From contig NZ_CP008884.1 of the NCBI RefSeq assembly GCF_000725385.1, forward strand, positions 4,278,001 through 4,342,000: a stretch of DNA of 64,000 nucleotides. Reading direction: 5' to 3'. The DNA comes from Dyella japonica A8 (lineage in GTDB: Bacteria; Pseudomonadota; Gammaproteobacteria; Xanthomonadales; Rhodanobacteraceae). The translations under genes and the position numbers were made by a program. Shown here one piece after another: positions 28,616 to 38,932 of the stretch (position 1 is the stretch's first letter; the number at the start of each line of letters is the position of its first letter). The notes beneath the pieces were generated by a model, which worked only from the letters and a program-made list of their open reading frames with translations, was not told the origin of the DNA and did not search any database.

Positions 28616-28859
28616 CCTCAGGATCCGGTCACGCAGGCTCGCGCACAGACAAACACGGTGAGGGCTTGCACGGCAAGGATTATGCCGCTGCGATGCCTGA
28701 GCCCTCAAAGCACGGGGCCCGAACCATGGGTTGGCGCAGCATCACTTCGCGGCTCGTCCCAGGAAGGCCTACCCGCTCCGCACCAGTGTTCGTCAGCGAG
28801 GCGGTCCGCTACTCCAGCGCCAGATCGTGGACAGCGCCGGCATGAACGACGGGATGCCC

Positions 28860-28891
28860 AAAAGCAAAGGGCCGCATCGCGGCCCTTTGCT
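28860..28891 (-). terminator. Intrinsic terminator after ychF
   Basis: A 13-bp perfect stem AGCAAAGGGCCGC/GCGGCCCTTTGCT with a 3-nt loop begins 3 nt after the ychF stop on the minus strand and runs into four U. It closes the long rplY-pth-ychF side of the unit. Confidence 0.85.
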
Positions 28892-28894
28892 GGA

Positions 28895-29986
28895 TTACAC
28901 GTTGAACAGGAAGTGCAGCACGTCGCCATCCTTCACGACGTAATCCTTGCCTTCCTTGCGCAGGCGCCCCGCCGCCGCCGCGCCAGCTTCGCCCTTGTAC
29001 TGGATGAAGTCGTCGTAGCCCACCGTTTCCGCACGGATGAAGCCACGCTCGAAATCAGTGTGGATCACGCCCGCCGCCTGCGGCGCGGTGAAGCCGCGCT
29101 TGATCGTCCACGCGCGCACTTCCTTCACGCCCGCGGTGAAGTAGGTCTGCAGGTTGAGCAACTTGTAGCCCGCGCGGATCACGCGGTTCAGGCCCGGCTC
29201 TTCCAGGCCCAGGTCCTTGAGGAACTCGTCGCGGTCGGCGTCATCGAGCTGCGAGAGCTCTTCCTCGATGGCGGCGCACACCGGCACCACCTCAGCGCCC
29301 TCGGTCACGGCGCGAGCGCGCACGGCATCCAGGTGCGGATTGTTCTCGAAACCGTCTTCGCGCACGTTGGCGATATACATGAGCGGCTTCAGCGTGAGCA
29401 GGAACAGGTCACGCACGAGTGCCTTTTCCTCGTCATCCAGGCCCAGGCTGCGCGCGGACTTGCCTTCATTGAGACCGGCCGCAAGCTTCTGAAGCACTGG
29501 CTTTTTGGCCACCGCTTCCTTGTCGTTGGCCTTGGCAGCGCGCTCGGCGCGGTTCAGCGCCTTCTCGACGGAGTCGAGGTCAGCCAGCGCGAGTTCGGTA
29601 TCGATGGTTTCGATATCGGCGATGGGATCGACCTTGCCGGCCACGTGGATGATGTCGGTGTGCTCGAAGCAGCGCACCACATGCGTGATGGCATCCACTT
29701 CGCGGATGTGCGCCAGGAACTTGTTGCCCAGGCCTTCACCCTTCGAGGCGCCAGCGACCAGACCGGCGATGTCGACAAACTCGACCGCGGTCGGAATCAC
29801 CTTCTGCGGATTGACGATGTCCGACAGCGCATTGAGGCGCGGATCCGGCACCGGCACCACGCCCACGTTCGGCTCGATGGTGCAGAACGGGAAGTTGGCC
29901 GCAGCGATGCCCGCCTTGGTCAGCGCGTTGAACAGGGTGGACTTGCCGACGTTAGGCAGGCCGACGATGCCGCATTTGATGCCCAT
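28895..29986 (-). CDS. ychF: Redox-regulated ribosome-binding ATPase YchF (OLA1 type)
   Basis: YchF is an Obg-family P-loop protein that prefers ATP, binds ribosomes and affects oxidative stress response. The start [19 protein letters not shown] at 29986 contains the P loop; the frame is open for another 70 codons upstream but that lies in pth-ychF spacer and pth. The 363-residue protein has [16 protein letters not shown] (G3 region) and a C-terminal TGS domain ending DVLHFLFNV. It follows pth, its common neighbour. Confidence 0.97.
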   Translation of the reverse strand: MGIKCGIVGLPNVGKSTLFNALTKAGIAAANFPFCTIEPNVGVVPVPDPRLNALSDIVNPQKVIPTAVEFVDIAGLVAGASKGEGLGNKFLAHIREVDAITHVVRCFEHTDIIHVAGKVDPIADIETIDTELALADLDSVEKALNRAERAAKANDKEAVAKKPVLQKLAAGLNEGKSARSLGLDDEEKALVRDLFLLTLKPLMYIANVREDGFENNPHLDAVRARAVTEGAEVVPVCAAIEEELSQLDDADRDEFLKDLGLEEPGLNRVIRAGYKLLNLQTYFTAGVKEVRAWTIKRGFTAPQAAGVIHTDFERGFIRAETVGYDDFIQYKGEAGAAAAGRLRKEGKDYVVKDGDVLHFLFNV

Positions 29987-30039
29987 GGGGACTCCGCAAA
30001 GCTGTATTCGTAGGAACGGCTCGAAGTAGGGGCTGGTGA

Positions 30040-30639
30040 TCAGCCCGGTACCTTCTTGCCCGCTCCAGGGGTATGTAGTTGTTGCATGGCCTTGTCGAAC
30101 TGGCCGTCCACGGCCAGCGGCAGCACGTCGAGTGCGCGCGCGATGCCGTCGATGATGGCGTCCTCGTCCTTTTCGGACGGACGACCCAGCACCCACGACG
30201 TGACCTTGTCCTTGTGGCCCGGATGACCAATGCCGACGCGCAAGCGATGGAACTTGGCGTGACCGAGGTGCGCAACGATGTCGCGCAAACCGTTCTGGCC
30301 ACCGTGCCCACCGTCGAACTTCATGCGCACGGTGCCGGCATCCAGATCCAGCTCGTCATGCGCCACCAGGCACTCGTCCGGTTCGATCTTGTAATAGCGC
30401 AGCGCCGAAGCCACGGCGATGCCGCTCTTGTTCATGAAGGTGGAGGGCTTGAGCAGCCACACCGACTGGCCGCCGATGCGAACCTTGCAGGTTTCGCCAT
30501 GCAGCTTGCCGTCGAAACCGAAGCGCTCGCCCTGCCCTGACGCCAGGGCGTCAACAAACCAGAACCCGGCGTTGTGCCGGGTTCGGAGATATTCGGCACC
30601 GGGATTGCCCAGCCCGACGATGAGTCGCAGACCCGCCAT
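30040..30639 (-). CDS. pth: Peptidyl-tRNA hydrolase
   Basis: Pth cleaves peptidyl-tRNA released by drop-off so that the tRNA can be reused. The 199-residue product has the Asn and His active-site blocks: [20 protein letters not shown] at the start, with the catalytic His in RHNAG, and FMNKSG and GHNGLRD-like (GGQNGLRD) motifs further on. It has no obvious ribosome-binding site; a stable hairpin lies immediately upstream. Confidence 0.96.
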   Translation of the reverse strand: MAGLRLIVGLGNPGAEYLRTRHNAGFWFVDALASGQGERFGFDGKLHGETCKVRIGGQSVWLLKPSTFMNKSGIAVASALRYYKIEPDECLVAHDELDLDAGTVRMKFDGGHGGQNGLRDIVAHLGHAKFHRLRVGIGHPGHKDKVTSWVLGRPSEKDEDAIIDGIARALDVLPLAVDGQFDKAMQQLHTPGAGKKVPG

Positions 30640-30648
30640 AAGATCGTG

Positions 30649-30678
30649 GCGGCCCGTGTCCAGACGAACACGGGCCGC
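30649..30678 (-). promoter_or_regulatory. Hairpin in the rplY-pth spacer
   Basis: The 45-nt spacer is almost filled by an 11-bp perfect stem GCGGCCCGTGT/ACACGGGCCGC with an 8-nt loop, ending 10 nt before the pth ATG. No U tract follows. It could dampen pth translation or act as an mRNA processing or stability element. Confidence 0.5.
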
Positions 30679-30684
30679 TGCGAC

Positions 30685-31329
30685 TTACTTCTTGGGAGCT
30701 TCCGGAGCCGGAGCGGCTTCGCCCTCGGCCGGGGTCGCTTCGACTTCTTCCTTCACCGTGTTGGCGGTGACGACGGCGATGTCGTGGTCCGCACCCAGGT
30801 GCAGCGCGACGATTTCCACGCCCTTCGGCAGCTTCAGCTGCGACAGGTGGACGATCTCGCCCGGCTTCAGGTCGGCCAGGTCGAGTTCGATGAACTCCGG
30901 CAGATCCTTCGGCAGGCAGGACACTTCCACTTCCGTCAGGTTGTGCGAGATCACCACGCCCGAGGTCTTGGCGGCAGCGGACTTTTCCTGGTTCAGGAAG
31001 TGCACCGGCACGTTGACGTGGATGGCCTTGTTCGGATCGACGCGCTGGAAGTCCATGTGCAGCATCTGCAGCTTGTACGGATGCTTCTGCCAGTCACGCA
31101 CCAGCACCTTCTGCACCTGACCGTCGACGTTCAGGTCGAGCACCGAGGAGAAGAACCACTCGTGCTTGGCGGAGAGAAGGATGGTGTTGTGTTCGATCTG
31201 GATGCTCTGCGGGGCCTGGCCGGCACCGTAGACAACGGCAGGCACGAAGCCGGCATGACGCAGGCGGCGGCTCGCACCTTTCCCCTCGTCATTACGGGCC
31301 GTAGCCTTGATTTCATGAGTCGTAGCCAT
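30685..31329 (-). CDS. rplY: 50S ribosomal protein L25, long (Ctc) form
   Basis: L25 binds 5S rRNA. The 214-residue product is the two-domain Ctc form: the N-terminal L25 domain (MATTHEIKATARNDEGKGAS...), the C-terminal TL5-like beta domain from about residue 95, and an acidic Glu/Ala/Pro tail (EEVEATPAEGEAAPAPEAPK). It follows prs, as in many gammaproteobacteria. Confidence 0.96.
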   Translation of the reverse strand: MATTHEIKATARNDEGKGASRRLRHAGFVPAVVYGAGQAPQSIQIEHNTILLSAKHEWFFSSVLDLNVDGQVQKVLVRDWQKHPYKLQMLHMDFQRVDPNKAIHVNVPVHFLNQEKSAAAKTSGVVISHNLTEVEVSCLPKDLPEFIELDLADLKPGEIVHLSQLKLPKGVEIVALHLGADHDIAVVTANTVKEEVEATPAEGEAAPAPEAPKK

Positions 31330-31435
31330 GTTGGTATTGCCTATCAGTAGTGAACCGCCTCGCGGCGGTCATGCGACTCCCCCGCGACCAGAGGAGCCGT
31401 AAAGCAGCGGCAGGCCGAGGCCCGCCGCAAGAAAC

Positions 31436-32398
31436 TCAGTCGATGTACAACGAGCTCACCGACTCGCCGAAGGCGATGCGGCGGATCGTCTCCGCCAGCA
31501 GCTCGGCGACCGAGAGCTGACGGATCTTGCTGCACGCGGCGATGTCCGGCCGCAGCGGCAAGGTGTTGGTGACCACCAGCTGGTCGAGCTGGGAGCCTTC
31601 GATGTTCTTCAGCGCCGCGCCCGACAGCACCGGATGCACGCAGTACGCCACCACCTTGCGGGCGCCGCGCTCCTTCAGGGCCGCAGCAGCCGCGCACAGG
31701 GTGCCGGCGGTGTCGACGATGTCGTCGACCAGCACGCAAGTCTTGCCGTCGACTTCACCGATGATGTTCATCACGGTGGCGACGTTCGCCTTCGGACGAC
31801 GCTTGTCGATGATGGCCAGATCCGCGTCGTCCAGGCGCTTGGCCATGGCACGCGCGCGCACCACGCCACCCACGTCCGGGCTGACCACGATCAGGTCGTC
31901 CATGCTGTAGTTGCGCCAGATGTCGGCCAGCAGCACCGGCGAGGCATAGACGTTGTCCACCGGGATGTCGAAGAAGCCCTGGATCTGGTCCGCGTGCAGG
32001 TCCACCGTGAGCACGCGATCCACACCCGCGGTGCCGATCATCTTGGCGACCATCTTCGCCGTGATCGGCACGCGCGCCGAGCGCGGGCGACGATCCTGGC
32101 GGGCATAGCCGAAGTACGGGATGACCGCGGTGACGCTGGCGGCCGAGGCGCGCTTGAGCGCATCCACCAGCGTCAGCAGTTCGAACAGGTTCTCCGCGCT
32201 CGGCGCGCCCGTGGGCTGCAGCACGAAGACTTCCTGGCGACGGACGTTTTCCTCGATCTCCACCTGCACTTCGCCGTCACTGAACGTGCTGACGAGCGCT
32301 TTGCCCAGCGGCACACCCAGACGTTGAGCGACGTCCTCGGCGAGTGCGCGGTGAGCATTGCCGGTGAAGAGCATCGGGCCGGACATGTCGAGGGTCAT
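31436..32398 (-). CDS. prs: Ribose-phosphate pyrophosphokinase (PRPP synthetase)
   Basis: Makes PRPP from ribose 5-phosphate and ATP for nucleotide, His and Trp synthesis. In the 320-residue product (start at 32398) the family blocks are clear: [15 protein letters not shown] near the N-terminus, [11 protein letters not shown] (ATP loop), [13 protein letters not shown] and the PRPP loop [12 protein letters not shown]. Starts at 32422 (8 residues longer) or 32386 are also possible. The gene begins about 30 nt after tRNA-Gln, with which it must be co-transcribed unless a promoter is hidden in the tRNA. Confidence 0.96.
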   Translation of the reverse strand: MTLDMSGPMLFTGNAHRALAEDVAQRLGVPLGKALVSTFSDGEVQVEIEENVRRQEVFVLQPTGAPSAENLFELLTLVDALKRASAASVTAVIPYFGYARQDRRPRSARVPITAKMVAKMIGTAGVDRVLTVDLHADQIQGFFDIPVDNVYASPVLLADIWRNYSMDDLIVVSPDVGGVVRARAMAKRLDDADLAIIDKRRPKANVATVMNIIGEVDGKTCVLVDDIVDTAGTLCAAAAALKERGARKVVAYCVHPVLSGAALKNIEGSQLDQLVVTNTLPLRPDIAACSKIRQLSVAELLAETIRRIAFGESVSSLYID

Positions 32399-32429
32399 CT
32401 CTGAAGAACCTGTTTGAGCCATGTGGAAA

Positions 32430-32506
32430 TGGCTGGGGCGGAAGGATTCGAACCTTCGCATGCAGGAATCAAAATCCTGTGCCTTAACCAGCTTGGCGAC
32501 GCCCCA
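32430..32506 (-). tRNA. tRNA-Gln (anticodon TTG)
   Basis: The minus strand gives a 77-nt tRNA with the acceptor stem TGGGGCG/CGCCCCA, the D arm CGCCAAGCTGGTTAAGGC, the anticodon loop TTTTGAT, the T loop TTCGAAT and an encoded CCA. It lies only 17 nt after the ispE stop and just before prs, with no clear promoter of its own, so it is probably cut from the ispE-prs transcript. Confidence 0.96.
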
Positions 32507-32523
32507 GTAATACTGGATTTTTC

Positions 32524-33918
32524 CTAACCGCCGCCCCTGTCGACGCCGCGAAAGCGCGCCAGGGCGACATGCAGCGGAGAAACATCCTCGCCCTTGGCCA
32601 CGTGGGCCGTGAAAGGGGCGGGACACCGCTCCGCGATGGCTTCGGCACGCTCCACGGAATCCGTTTCCAGGAAAACACACGCGCCACTGCCGGAAAGCCT
32701 TGCCCGGCCGAAGCCGTCGAGCCAGTCCAACGCCGCGGCCACACGCGGGTGTCGCGCGCGGACCACGGGCGCGAACGCGTTCTCGACCGTTTCGCCCGAT
32801 GCAAAGGATGAAATTGTCGCCGGAGGGGCATTTCGTGTCAATTCAGACGCTTGAAAAAGCGCCCCGGTGGGCACGTGTTCATGCGGATCCAGCACAACGT
32901 ACCAGCGGGTCGGCAGCGCCAGCGGCGTCAGCTTTTCGCCGATTCCCTCGGCCCAGGCGGAGCGCCCGCGCACGAACACGGGCACGTCGGCGCCCAGCTG
33001 GCGCCCCAGTTCGGCCAGGGCATCCTCGTCGAGACGGGCACCCCACAGGCGGTTGAGCGCCACCAGCACCGTCGCCGCATCCGAACTCCCCCCGCCCAGG
33101 CCACCGCCCATGGGGACACGTTTTTCCACCTCGATGTCCACACCGGCCCCGGCCGGTGCGTGGGGCTGCAGCAGGCGGGCCGCACGAACCACCAGGTCGG
33201 TGTCGGCCGGGACGCCGGGGACGTCGGTCAGGCGATGGATCTCACCGTCCGGCCGGACGCGCAGGCGGATCTCGTCACCCCAGTCAAGCAGGCGGAACAC
33301 GGTCTGCAGCTCGTGATAGCCGTCCGGCCGGCGACCGACGATGCGCAGGAACAGGTTCAGCTTGGCCGGGGCGGGCCACACCGTCCAGTCGGCAGGATCA
33401 GGAGGCGCCAGCGGCCGGCTCATGAAGACGCGCAGATCCTCCGGAAACCCGTTCTCGCGGTCGCGCTCCAGGGCGAAGGCGAACTCCGGGCGGTTCTTGT
33501 CGACGACCCGGAAGCCGTGTTTCTCGTAGAACGGGGCGTTCCAGGGCACGTCGGCGAGCGTGCCCAGATCGACCCGGTGATAGCCGGCCATGCGTGCCCA
33601 GCCACAGGCGTGCTCCAGCAAGGCCGCGCCAATGCCACGCTGGCCGTGCGAAGGAAGCACATCCATCTCGGCCACACCGATGGTGTTGCCGCCCTCTTCC
33701 GCATCCAGCCAGACAAAGCCCACCGGTTCGCCCGAACCGATCACGGCCACCCACACCAGCCCGCGCGCGATGGCTTCGCGCAGCACTTCAGGCGGCACGG
33801 AGACTTCGCGGTAGGACGGCCAGGCGCGGTGCCCACGAAACAGTTCGACTGCCGCCCGCTCGATGGCGCACAGGGCGTCGACCTGGTCGGGGCGGGCGCG
33901 TTCGATGTGGAAGGTCAT
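32524..33918 (-). CDS. ispE: GNAT acetyltransferase fused to IspE (4-diphosphocytidyl-2-C-methyl-D-erythritol kinase)
   Basis: The 464-residue frame holds two domains without a stop. Residues 1-170 are a complete GNAT domain ([20 protein letters not shown]; acetyl-CoA loop [18 protein letters not shown]; end [10 protein letters not shown]). After a short Pro/Asp linker, residues about 178-464 are a full IspE kinase of the MEP isoprenoid pathway: [10 protein letters not shown] with Lys186, the GHMP ATP loop [14 protein letters not shown] (269-282), the catalytic Asp311 in GADVPVF and LSGSGACVF near the C-terminus. An internal ATG at 33423 with GGAGG 14 nt before it might also give a separate IspE. 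The kinase role is solid; the GNAT substrate is unknown. Confidence 0.88.
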   Translation of the reverse strand: MTFHIERARPDQVDALCAIERAAVELFRGHRAWPSYREVSVPPEVLREAIARGLVWVAVIGSGEPVGFVWLDAEEGGNTIGVAEMDVLPSHGQRGIGAALLEHACGWARMAGYHRVDLGTLADVPWNAPFYEKHGFRVVDKNRPEFAFALERDRENGFPEDLRVFMSRPLAPPDPADWTVWPAPAKLNLFLRIVGRRPDGYHELQTVFRLLDWGDEIRLRVRPDGEIHRLTDVPGVPADTDLVVRAARLLQPHAPAGAGVDIEVEKRVPMGGGLGGGSSDAATVLVALNRLWGARLDEDALAELGRQLGADVPVFVRGRSAWAEGIGEKLTPLALPTRWYVVLDPHEHVPTGALFQASELTRNAPPATISSFASGETVENAFAPVVRARHPRVAAALDWLDGFGRARLSGSGACVFLETDSVERAEAIAERCPAPFTAHVAKGEDVSPLHVALARFRGVDRGGG

Positions 33919-33940
33919 GTGGTGGGGATTCCAAGGCTTC

Positions 33941-34024
33941 CTGTGGGAGCGCACCCTGTGCGCGACAAACAGACGGCGCGGAAATCCCCACTTCCGCCGT
34001 CGCGCACAGGGTGCGCTCCCACAG
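33941..34024. repeat. REP-like palindromic element, copy A
   Basis: Two perfect 26-nt inverted arms (33941-33966 and 33999-34024) containing GTGGGAGCGCACCCTGTG surround a 32-nt loop, in the lolB-ispE spacer. Near-identical arms occur at 48834-48916 and 56318-56415. The GTGGGAGCG head resembles REP families of pseudomonads and xanthomonads that are mobilised by RAYT transposases; none is in this window. Confidence 0.85.
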
Positions 34025-34039
34025 GGGAAACTCTGAGGG

Positions 34040-34669
34040 TTACTGGATGCTCCAGGACTCGATCGACAACCGCACCGAATACGGTGGATCGCTCGCGAAC
34101 ACCTTGGACGGCACCGCCGGCTCGCGCGAGGTATCCCATGCGGGGTAGGACACGGCCCAGCCATCCTGCGTCAGCAGGGAGGGCAAGCCATCGTTGCCGA
34201 ACTGCAGCTCGGCCGGACCGCTGTCGGCGCGGGTGCCCAGCACCCAGGCGCGCAGGTTGCGCAGCGGCACGCGCCAGCCCAGCGCGTTCTGCACCAGCGA
34301 CTCGGCATCCGGGCTGCGTTGCGGACCGCCATCGAGGCCTTCCAACAGGGCGCCATCCGGCGTCACGGTCAGCTTGAAGCTCTTGCTGCCCACCGGGCCG
34401 CGCACGACGAAGTCGTAGCTTTCCCCGTTCTGGGTCCAGGTCAGCGTGCCGCTGCCGCCGTCTTTCTTGCCGTTGACCTCGCCGGACACACCGATCTTGC
34501 CCTGCAGCACCCAGTGGTCGGTCTTCAGGAGCAGGTGTTCACGGGCGCGCTGTTCGTTGAGCAGCACGGCGTAATCGGCCTTGGGCTGCGGGCGAACGGC
34601 TTCCTTGTGGACACAGGCGGCCAGCAGCAGCGGCAGGGCTGCCGCGAGGAGTCGAATAGGAAGCTTCAT
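34040..34669 (-). CDS. lolB: Outer-membrane lipoprotein receptor LolB
   Basis: LolB receives lipoproteins from LolA and inserts them into the outer membrane. The 209-residue product has a lipoprotein signal (MKLPIRLLAAALPLLLAAC, lipid Cys19, followed by Val-His, so outer-membrane sorting is expected). The body shows the LolB blocks WVLQGKIGVSGEVNGKKD and GALLEGLDGG. The start overlaps the end of the upstream TPR gene by four bases. Its position before ispE is the usual one. Confidence 0.93.
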   Translation of the reverse strand: MKLPIRLLAAALPLLLAACVHKEAVRPQPKADYAVLLNEQRAREHLLLKTDHWVLQGKIGVSGEVNGKKDGGSGTLTWTQNGESYDFVVRGPVGSKSFKLTVTPDGALLEGLDGGPQRSPDAESLVQNALGWRVPLRNLRAWVLGTRADSGPAELQFGNDGLPSLLTQDGWAVSYPAWDTSREPAVPSKVFASDPPYSVRLSIESWSIQ

Positions 34670-36405
34670 GGATTGAGGCGCTTGAGGGTGTTGTGGAGGT
34701 TGACGCTTTGCGGGTCCATCTTACGGACTTCGTCGAACACGTTGCGCGCATCCTGCTGGCGACCCTGTTTCCACAGCACTTCGCCCAGGTGCACGCCGAC
34801 GTCGGCGTCCTTGTGCGCCATCCATGCGCCCCGCAGGGTCTTCTCTGCCTGGTCCAGGTGGCCCAGCCGGTATTGCAGCCAACCCCAGGAATCCTGGATG
34901 GCCGGGTCGTCCGGCCGCGCGGCGCGGGCCTGCTCGATCAGCCGCTGCGCCTCGGGCAGGTCGCGGTTGGCATCGGCCAGCGTGTAGCCCAGCGCATTGG
35001 TGGCGTCGGTGTCGTCAGGCTTGAGCTGGAGCAGATGGCGGAAATCGTTGACCGCCTGATCGGTCTGGCCGGCCTCGGCATAGGCAAGACCGCGGCCGTA
35101 CAGCAACGCCGGATCGTCCGGCGTCACCTGCAGCGCGCGACTGAAGGAACGCTCCGCCTGCGCGTACTGCCCCTCGTCCATATACAGCTCGGCGTCCACC
35201 TCATAGGCGCGCCGGAGCATGGCGGGCTGGTCGAGATAATCGGTCTGCATCTGCGCCAGCTGTTCGTGCGCCTCGGCGCTGCGGCCGAGGTCCTGCAGCA
35301 GGATGGCGCTGCGAAGGTCCGCGTCAAACGCGTGGTCGTCATCGTCGGCGACCTGGTCGTACCACTTCAGCGCCTCTTCCTTCTTGTCCAGCATCTCCGC
35401 CAGCTGACCCAGCAGATAGGCGCTGCTCTGGCGCACGTCTTCCGGCGAGCGCTGCAGCTGGCTGTAAAGGCGGTTGATCGTCTTGGTGTCCTTGGCGCGG
35501 GCGGCCAGCGCGGCGCGCATGGCATAGGTGTCGGCGTCCTGCGGGCCGTTGTCGAGCAGCTTCGCGGCAGTGGTGTAGTCACCGCCCTGCCCCAGCAAGG
35601 TTGCATAGGCCAGGCGCAGGTGAGTGTCCTTCGGATCCTTGGCCAGCGCCTTGTCGAACAAGGCCTTGGCGCCGACCCGATCGCCATCGTGGTACTTCAT
35701 CTGACCTAGCCAGGCATACGTCTCGGCCGTACCGAAACGCTTGGCCGCCGCGTCCGCGATTTGCAGCGCATACGCGTGACGGCCCAGCTTGTCGCCCAGC
35801 TCGCTCATGGCCAGCCACGCCTGAGGGTCATTGGGCAGGCGTTGCGGCGTGGCGACGGCCTCCAGCAGCTGGGTGGCCTGCGCGGCGTCGCGGCTGCCGA
35901 CCAGAACCCGGCCGAACTGACGCCAGGCGTCCGGGTCGCCGGTACCCACCAGGATCTCCAGTTGGCGGCGAGCCTCTTCGGTGTTGCCCTGGCTCAACGC
36001 CAGCTGGGCGCGGGCCTGGGCGAGTGGCGCCGGCCGGGCGCCCAGCGCCTGCCAGCGGGCAATGGCCGCCTCGGCGGCCGGGGTATCGCGCACCGCGATA
36101 GCCAGCGCGGCGGCCTGTTCGGCGACCTTGGGGTCCGGAGACAGCTGGGCCGCGCGACCGTAGGCCTGGGAGGCCGTCTTGAGATCGGTGCGGGAAAGCG
36201 CCATCTCACCAGCCAGCAGCTGGGCCATCAGGTCGTGGTCCTCGTCAGGTACGGCGACCACCAGCCGGCCCAGCGGCTGCTTGTCGGTAGCGGACGAGCG
36301 TCCCGACGGACCCGAGACGGTGGCGCATCCGGCCAGTGCCATCGCTACCATGCCGGCGGCCGCAAAATGCCGCAGTTGCTTGAACTTGGACCACCTGCTC
36401 AGCAC
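34666..36405 (-). CDS. TPR-repeat lipoprotein
   Basis: A 579-residue protein with a lipoprotein signal (residues 1-27, lipobox LAGC, Cys27) followed by many tetratricopeptide repeats; clear units include LSPDPKVAEQAAALAIA, AQAERSFSRALQVTPDDP and QAVNDFRHLLQLKPDDTDA. Such proteins are regular partners of lolB and hemA in gammaproteobacteria and are thought to act in envelope assembly, but the exact role is not known. It is divergent from hemA across 104 nt and overlaps lolB by four bases. Confidence 0.88.
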   Translation of the reverse strand: MLSRWSKFKQLRHFAAAGMVAMALAGCATVSGPSGRSSATDKQPLGRLVVAVPDEDHDLMAQLLAGEMALSRTDLKTASQAYGRAAQLSPDPKVAEQAAALAIAVRDTPAAEAAIARWQALGARPAPLAQARAQLALSQGNTEEARRQLEILVGTGDPDAWRQFGRVLVGSRDAAQATQLLEAVATPQRLPNDPQAWLAMSELGDKLGRHAYALQIADAAAKRFGTAETYAWLGQMKYHDGDRVGAKALFDKALAKDPKDTHLRLAYATLLGQGGDYTTAAKLLDNGPQDADTYAMRAALAARAKDTKTINRLYSQLQRSPEDVRQSSAYLLGQLAEMLDKKEEALKWYDQVADDDDHAFDADLRSAILLQDLGRSAEAHEQLAQMQTDYLDQPAMLRRAYEVDAELYMDEGQYAQAERSFSRALQVTPDDPALLYGRGLAYAEAGQTDQAVNDFRHLLQLKPDDTDATNALGYTLADANRDLPEAQRLIEQARAARPDDPAIQDSWGWLQYRLGHLDQAEKTLRGAWMAHKDADVGVHLGEVLWKQGRQQDARNVFDEVRKMDPQSVNLHNTLKRLNP

Positions 36406-36509
36406 ACTATTCTCCGCTCATCCGTCCGTGACACGGCCGTATCCACACTGTAGAACGGTCGTTGCTAACCGCTAGTTTACGCCGGATGCCTCCAGCCCCG
36501 AATCGAACC

Positions 36510-37784
36510 ATGAAGCTGATCGCCTTAGGGCTCAACCACCTCACCGCGCCAGTCAACCTGCGCGAACAAGTGGCATTCGATGCGGAGTCCACCGGACGTG
36601 CCCTGCAGGATCTCGCCCGCGAGCCCGGCGTGGAAGAGGCGATGATCCTCTCCACCTGCAACCGTACCGAACTTTACGTGAGCGTCTCGGCAGGAGCCGA
36701 AGACGTTCCGCAGGCATGGCTGAGCCGCCACCATCATCTGACTGTCGGCAAGCTGGACGAGTTCCTGTATCGGCATGACGAAGAAGCAGCCGTGCGTCAC
36801 ATGTTCCGCGTGGCGACCGGCCTCGACTCCATGGTGCTGGGCGAGCCGCAGATTCTTGGCCAGGTGAAGGACGCCTACCAGCAGGCGCGCGACGCCCAGG
36901 CGCTGCGTGCCCCGATGGAGCGCCTGCTGCAGCACACCTTCGCCGTGGCCAAGCGCGTGCGCACCGACACCCGCATCGGCGCGCACACCGTGTCGGTGGC
37001 ATTCACCGCCGTGCGCCTGGCCGAGCAGGTGTTTGCCGACCTGCGCCAGGCCTGCGTGCTGCTGATCGGCGCCGGCGACACCATCGAGCTGGCCGCGCGC
37101 CACCTGGTGGACAAGCAGGTGCGCCGCCTGATTGTGGCCAACCGCACGCTGGAGAACGCACAGGAACTGGCCAGCCGCTGCGGCGGCTACGCCATCTCGC
37201 TCAACGACCTGCCACAGCATCTGGCCGAAGCGGACATCGTCATCAGCTCCACGGCGGCGCGCCAGCCCATCGTGACGCAGGCCATGGTCGAAAAGGCCAT
37301 CGCCGCGCGTCGCCGCAAGCCGATGTTCATGGTGGACATCGCCGTGCCGCGCGACATCGAGCCGTCCGTCGGCGAGCTGGACGACGTATTCCTTTATGGC
37401 ATCGACGACCTGCGCCAGGTCATCGACGACAACCGTCGTTCGCGCGAGGCCGCCGCCCGCGAAGCCGACGCCATCATCGACCTGCAGGTCGAGCGTTACA
37501 TGGCATGGCGGCGCGCGCTTTCACTGCGCAACCCGGCCGTGGACCTGCGCCAGCACGCGGAAACCTACCGCGACGAAGTGCTGGAAAAGGCACGCGCCAT
37601 GCTGGCGCGCGGCAAGTCGCCGGACGAGGCCCTGGCCTTCCTCGCCAACACCCTTACCAACAAGCTGTTGCATCACCCCAGCGCGCGCCTGCGCGAGGCG
37701 GCGATGAGCGGCGACATGGAACTGCTGCACGCCGCGGGGCGCCTGTACGGCATCGAGGAGAAGCCAGAAGTGAGCGAAGAGTAG
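36510..37784 (+). CDS. hemA: Glutamyl-tRNA reductase
   Basis: Reduces Glu-tRNA to glutamate-1-semialdehyde, the first step of C5-pathway haem synthesis. The start [19 protein letters not shown] at 36510 matches the family. The 424-residue protein has the catalytic Cys in [11 protein letters not shown] (about residue 50), the signature [13 protein letters not shown] and an NADPH site near [14 protein letters not shown]. prfA follows after 68 nt. Confidence 0.97.
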   Translation: MKLIALGLNHLTAPVNLREQVAFDAESTGRALQDLAREPGVEEAMILSTCNRTELYVSVSAGAEDVPQAWLSRHHHLTVGKLDEFLYRHDEEAAVRHMFRVATGLDSMVLGEPQILGQVKDAYQQARDAQALRAPMERLLQHTFAVAKRVRTDTRIGAHTVSVAFTAVRLAEQVFADLRQACVLLIGAGDTIELAARHLVDKQVRRLIVANRTLENAQELASRCGGYAISLNDLPQHLAEADIVISSTAARQPIVTQAMVEKAIAARRRKPMFMVDIAVPRDIEPSVGELDDVFLYGIDDLRQVIDDNRRSREAAAREADAIIDLQVERYMAWRRALSLRNPAVDLRQHAETYRDEVLEKARAMLARGKSPDEALAFLANTLTNKLLHHPSARLREAAMSGDMELLHAAGRLYGIEEKPEVSEE

Positions 37785-37852
37785 CGAGCGACGTAGAGAA
37801 CGCCCTCACGAAGCATCCTGCTTTCCCTCACCTTTCCACTCGTTTCTCGCCC

Positions 37853-38932
37853 ATGACGCCCTCCATCCGCCGCAAGCTCGAATCCCTCGCCGAACGCCAC
37901 GAAGAAATCGGACTGCTCCTCGCACAACCCGATGTGCTGACCGATGCCAACCGGTTCCGCGAACTGTCGCGCGAGTACGCGCAACTCGAACCGGTGGCCA
38001 AGTCGCTGCACGAACACGACCAGGCCGGGCGCGAACTGGCCGATACCCGCGCCATGCTGGACGACCCCGACCTGCGCGACATGGCGCAGGACGACATCGG
38101 CCGCCTTGAGCAACGCCTGGCCGAACTCGACGACGAACTGCAGATCCTGCTGCTGCCGAAAGACCCGCGCGACGAGGCCAACCTGTTCCTCGAAGTGCGC
38201 GCTGGCACCGGTGGCGACGAAGCGGCCATCTTCGCCGGCGACCTGTTCCGCATGTACGCACGCTATGCCGAGCGCCGCCGCTGGCATGTGGAAGTGCTGA
38301 GCGAGAACCCCGGCGAACACGGCGGCTACAAGGAAGTCGTGGCGCGTATCGAGGGCAAAGGCGCGTACTCGCGCCTCAAGTTCGAGTCGGGCACGCATCG
38401 CGTGCAGCGCGTACCGGAAACCGAATCGCAGGGACGCATCCACACGTCCGCCGCCACGGTGGCAATCCTGCCCGAGATGGACGAGATCGACGACATCGAG
38501 ATCAGCCCGGCCGACATCAAGACCGACACGTTCCGTGCCTCGGGCGCGGGCGGCCAGCACGTCAACAAGACCGACTCGGCCATCCGCATCACCCACCTGC
38601 CCACCGGCATCGTGGTGGAATGCCAGGACGAGCGCAGCCAGCACAAGAACCGCGCCCGCGCCATGAGCCTGCTGAAGGCGCGCCTGCTCGACGACGAGCG
38701 CAGCCGGCAGGCTGCCGCCCAGGCGGAATCGCGACGCCTGCAGGTGGGCTCGGGTGATCGCAGCCAGCGCATCCGCACCTACAACTTCCCGCAAGGCCGC
38801 ATCACCGACCACCGCGTGAACCTCACGCTCTACCGCCTCCCTGAGGTGCTGCAGGGCGATCTGGACGAGCTGGTCGATACGCTTACCCGCGAAAACCAGG
38901 CGGATGAGCTGAAGGCCCTGACGGCCGGCTGA
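37853..38932 (+). CDS. prfA: Peptide chain release factor 1
   Basis: RF1 reads UAA and UAG and triggers peptide release. The 359-residue product starts [18 protein letters not shown] and carries the GGQ motif ([14 protein letters not shown]) and the conserved [13 protein letters not shown] block. It follows hemA, the common order; prmC, which methylates the GGQ Gln and usually follows, is not next here. Confidence 0.97.
   Translation: MTPSIRRKLESLAERHEEIGLLLAQPDVLTDANRFRELSREYAQLEPVAKSLHEHDQAGRELADTRAMLDDPDLRDMAQDDIGRLEQRLAELDDELQILLLPKDPRDEANLFLEVRAGTGGDEAAIFAGDLFRMYARYAERRRWHVEVLSENPGEHGGYKEVVARIEGKGAYSRLKFESGTHRVQRVPETESQGRIHTSAATVAILPEMDEIDDIEISPADIKTDTFRASGAGGQHVNKTDSAIRITHLPTGIVVECQDERSQHKNRARAMSLLKARLLDDERSRQAAAQAESRRLQVGSGDRSQRIRTYNFPQGRITDHRVNLTLYRLPEVLQGDLDELVDTLTRENQADELKALTAG

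Noticed and set aside
33418..33428. A sequencing frameshift as the cause of the GNAT-IspE join
   Set aside because: Both domains read in the same frame up to and beyond the junction, and the GNAT sequence is family-like until its normal C-terminal end, so no frameshift is needed; a missed stop codon can still only be excluded by re-sequencing.
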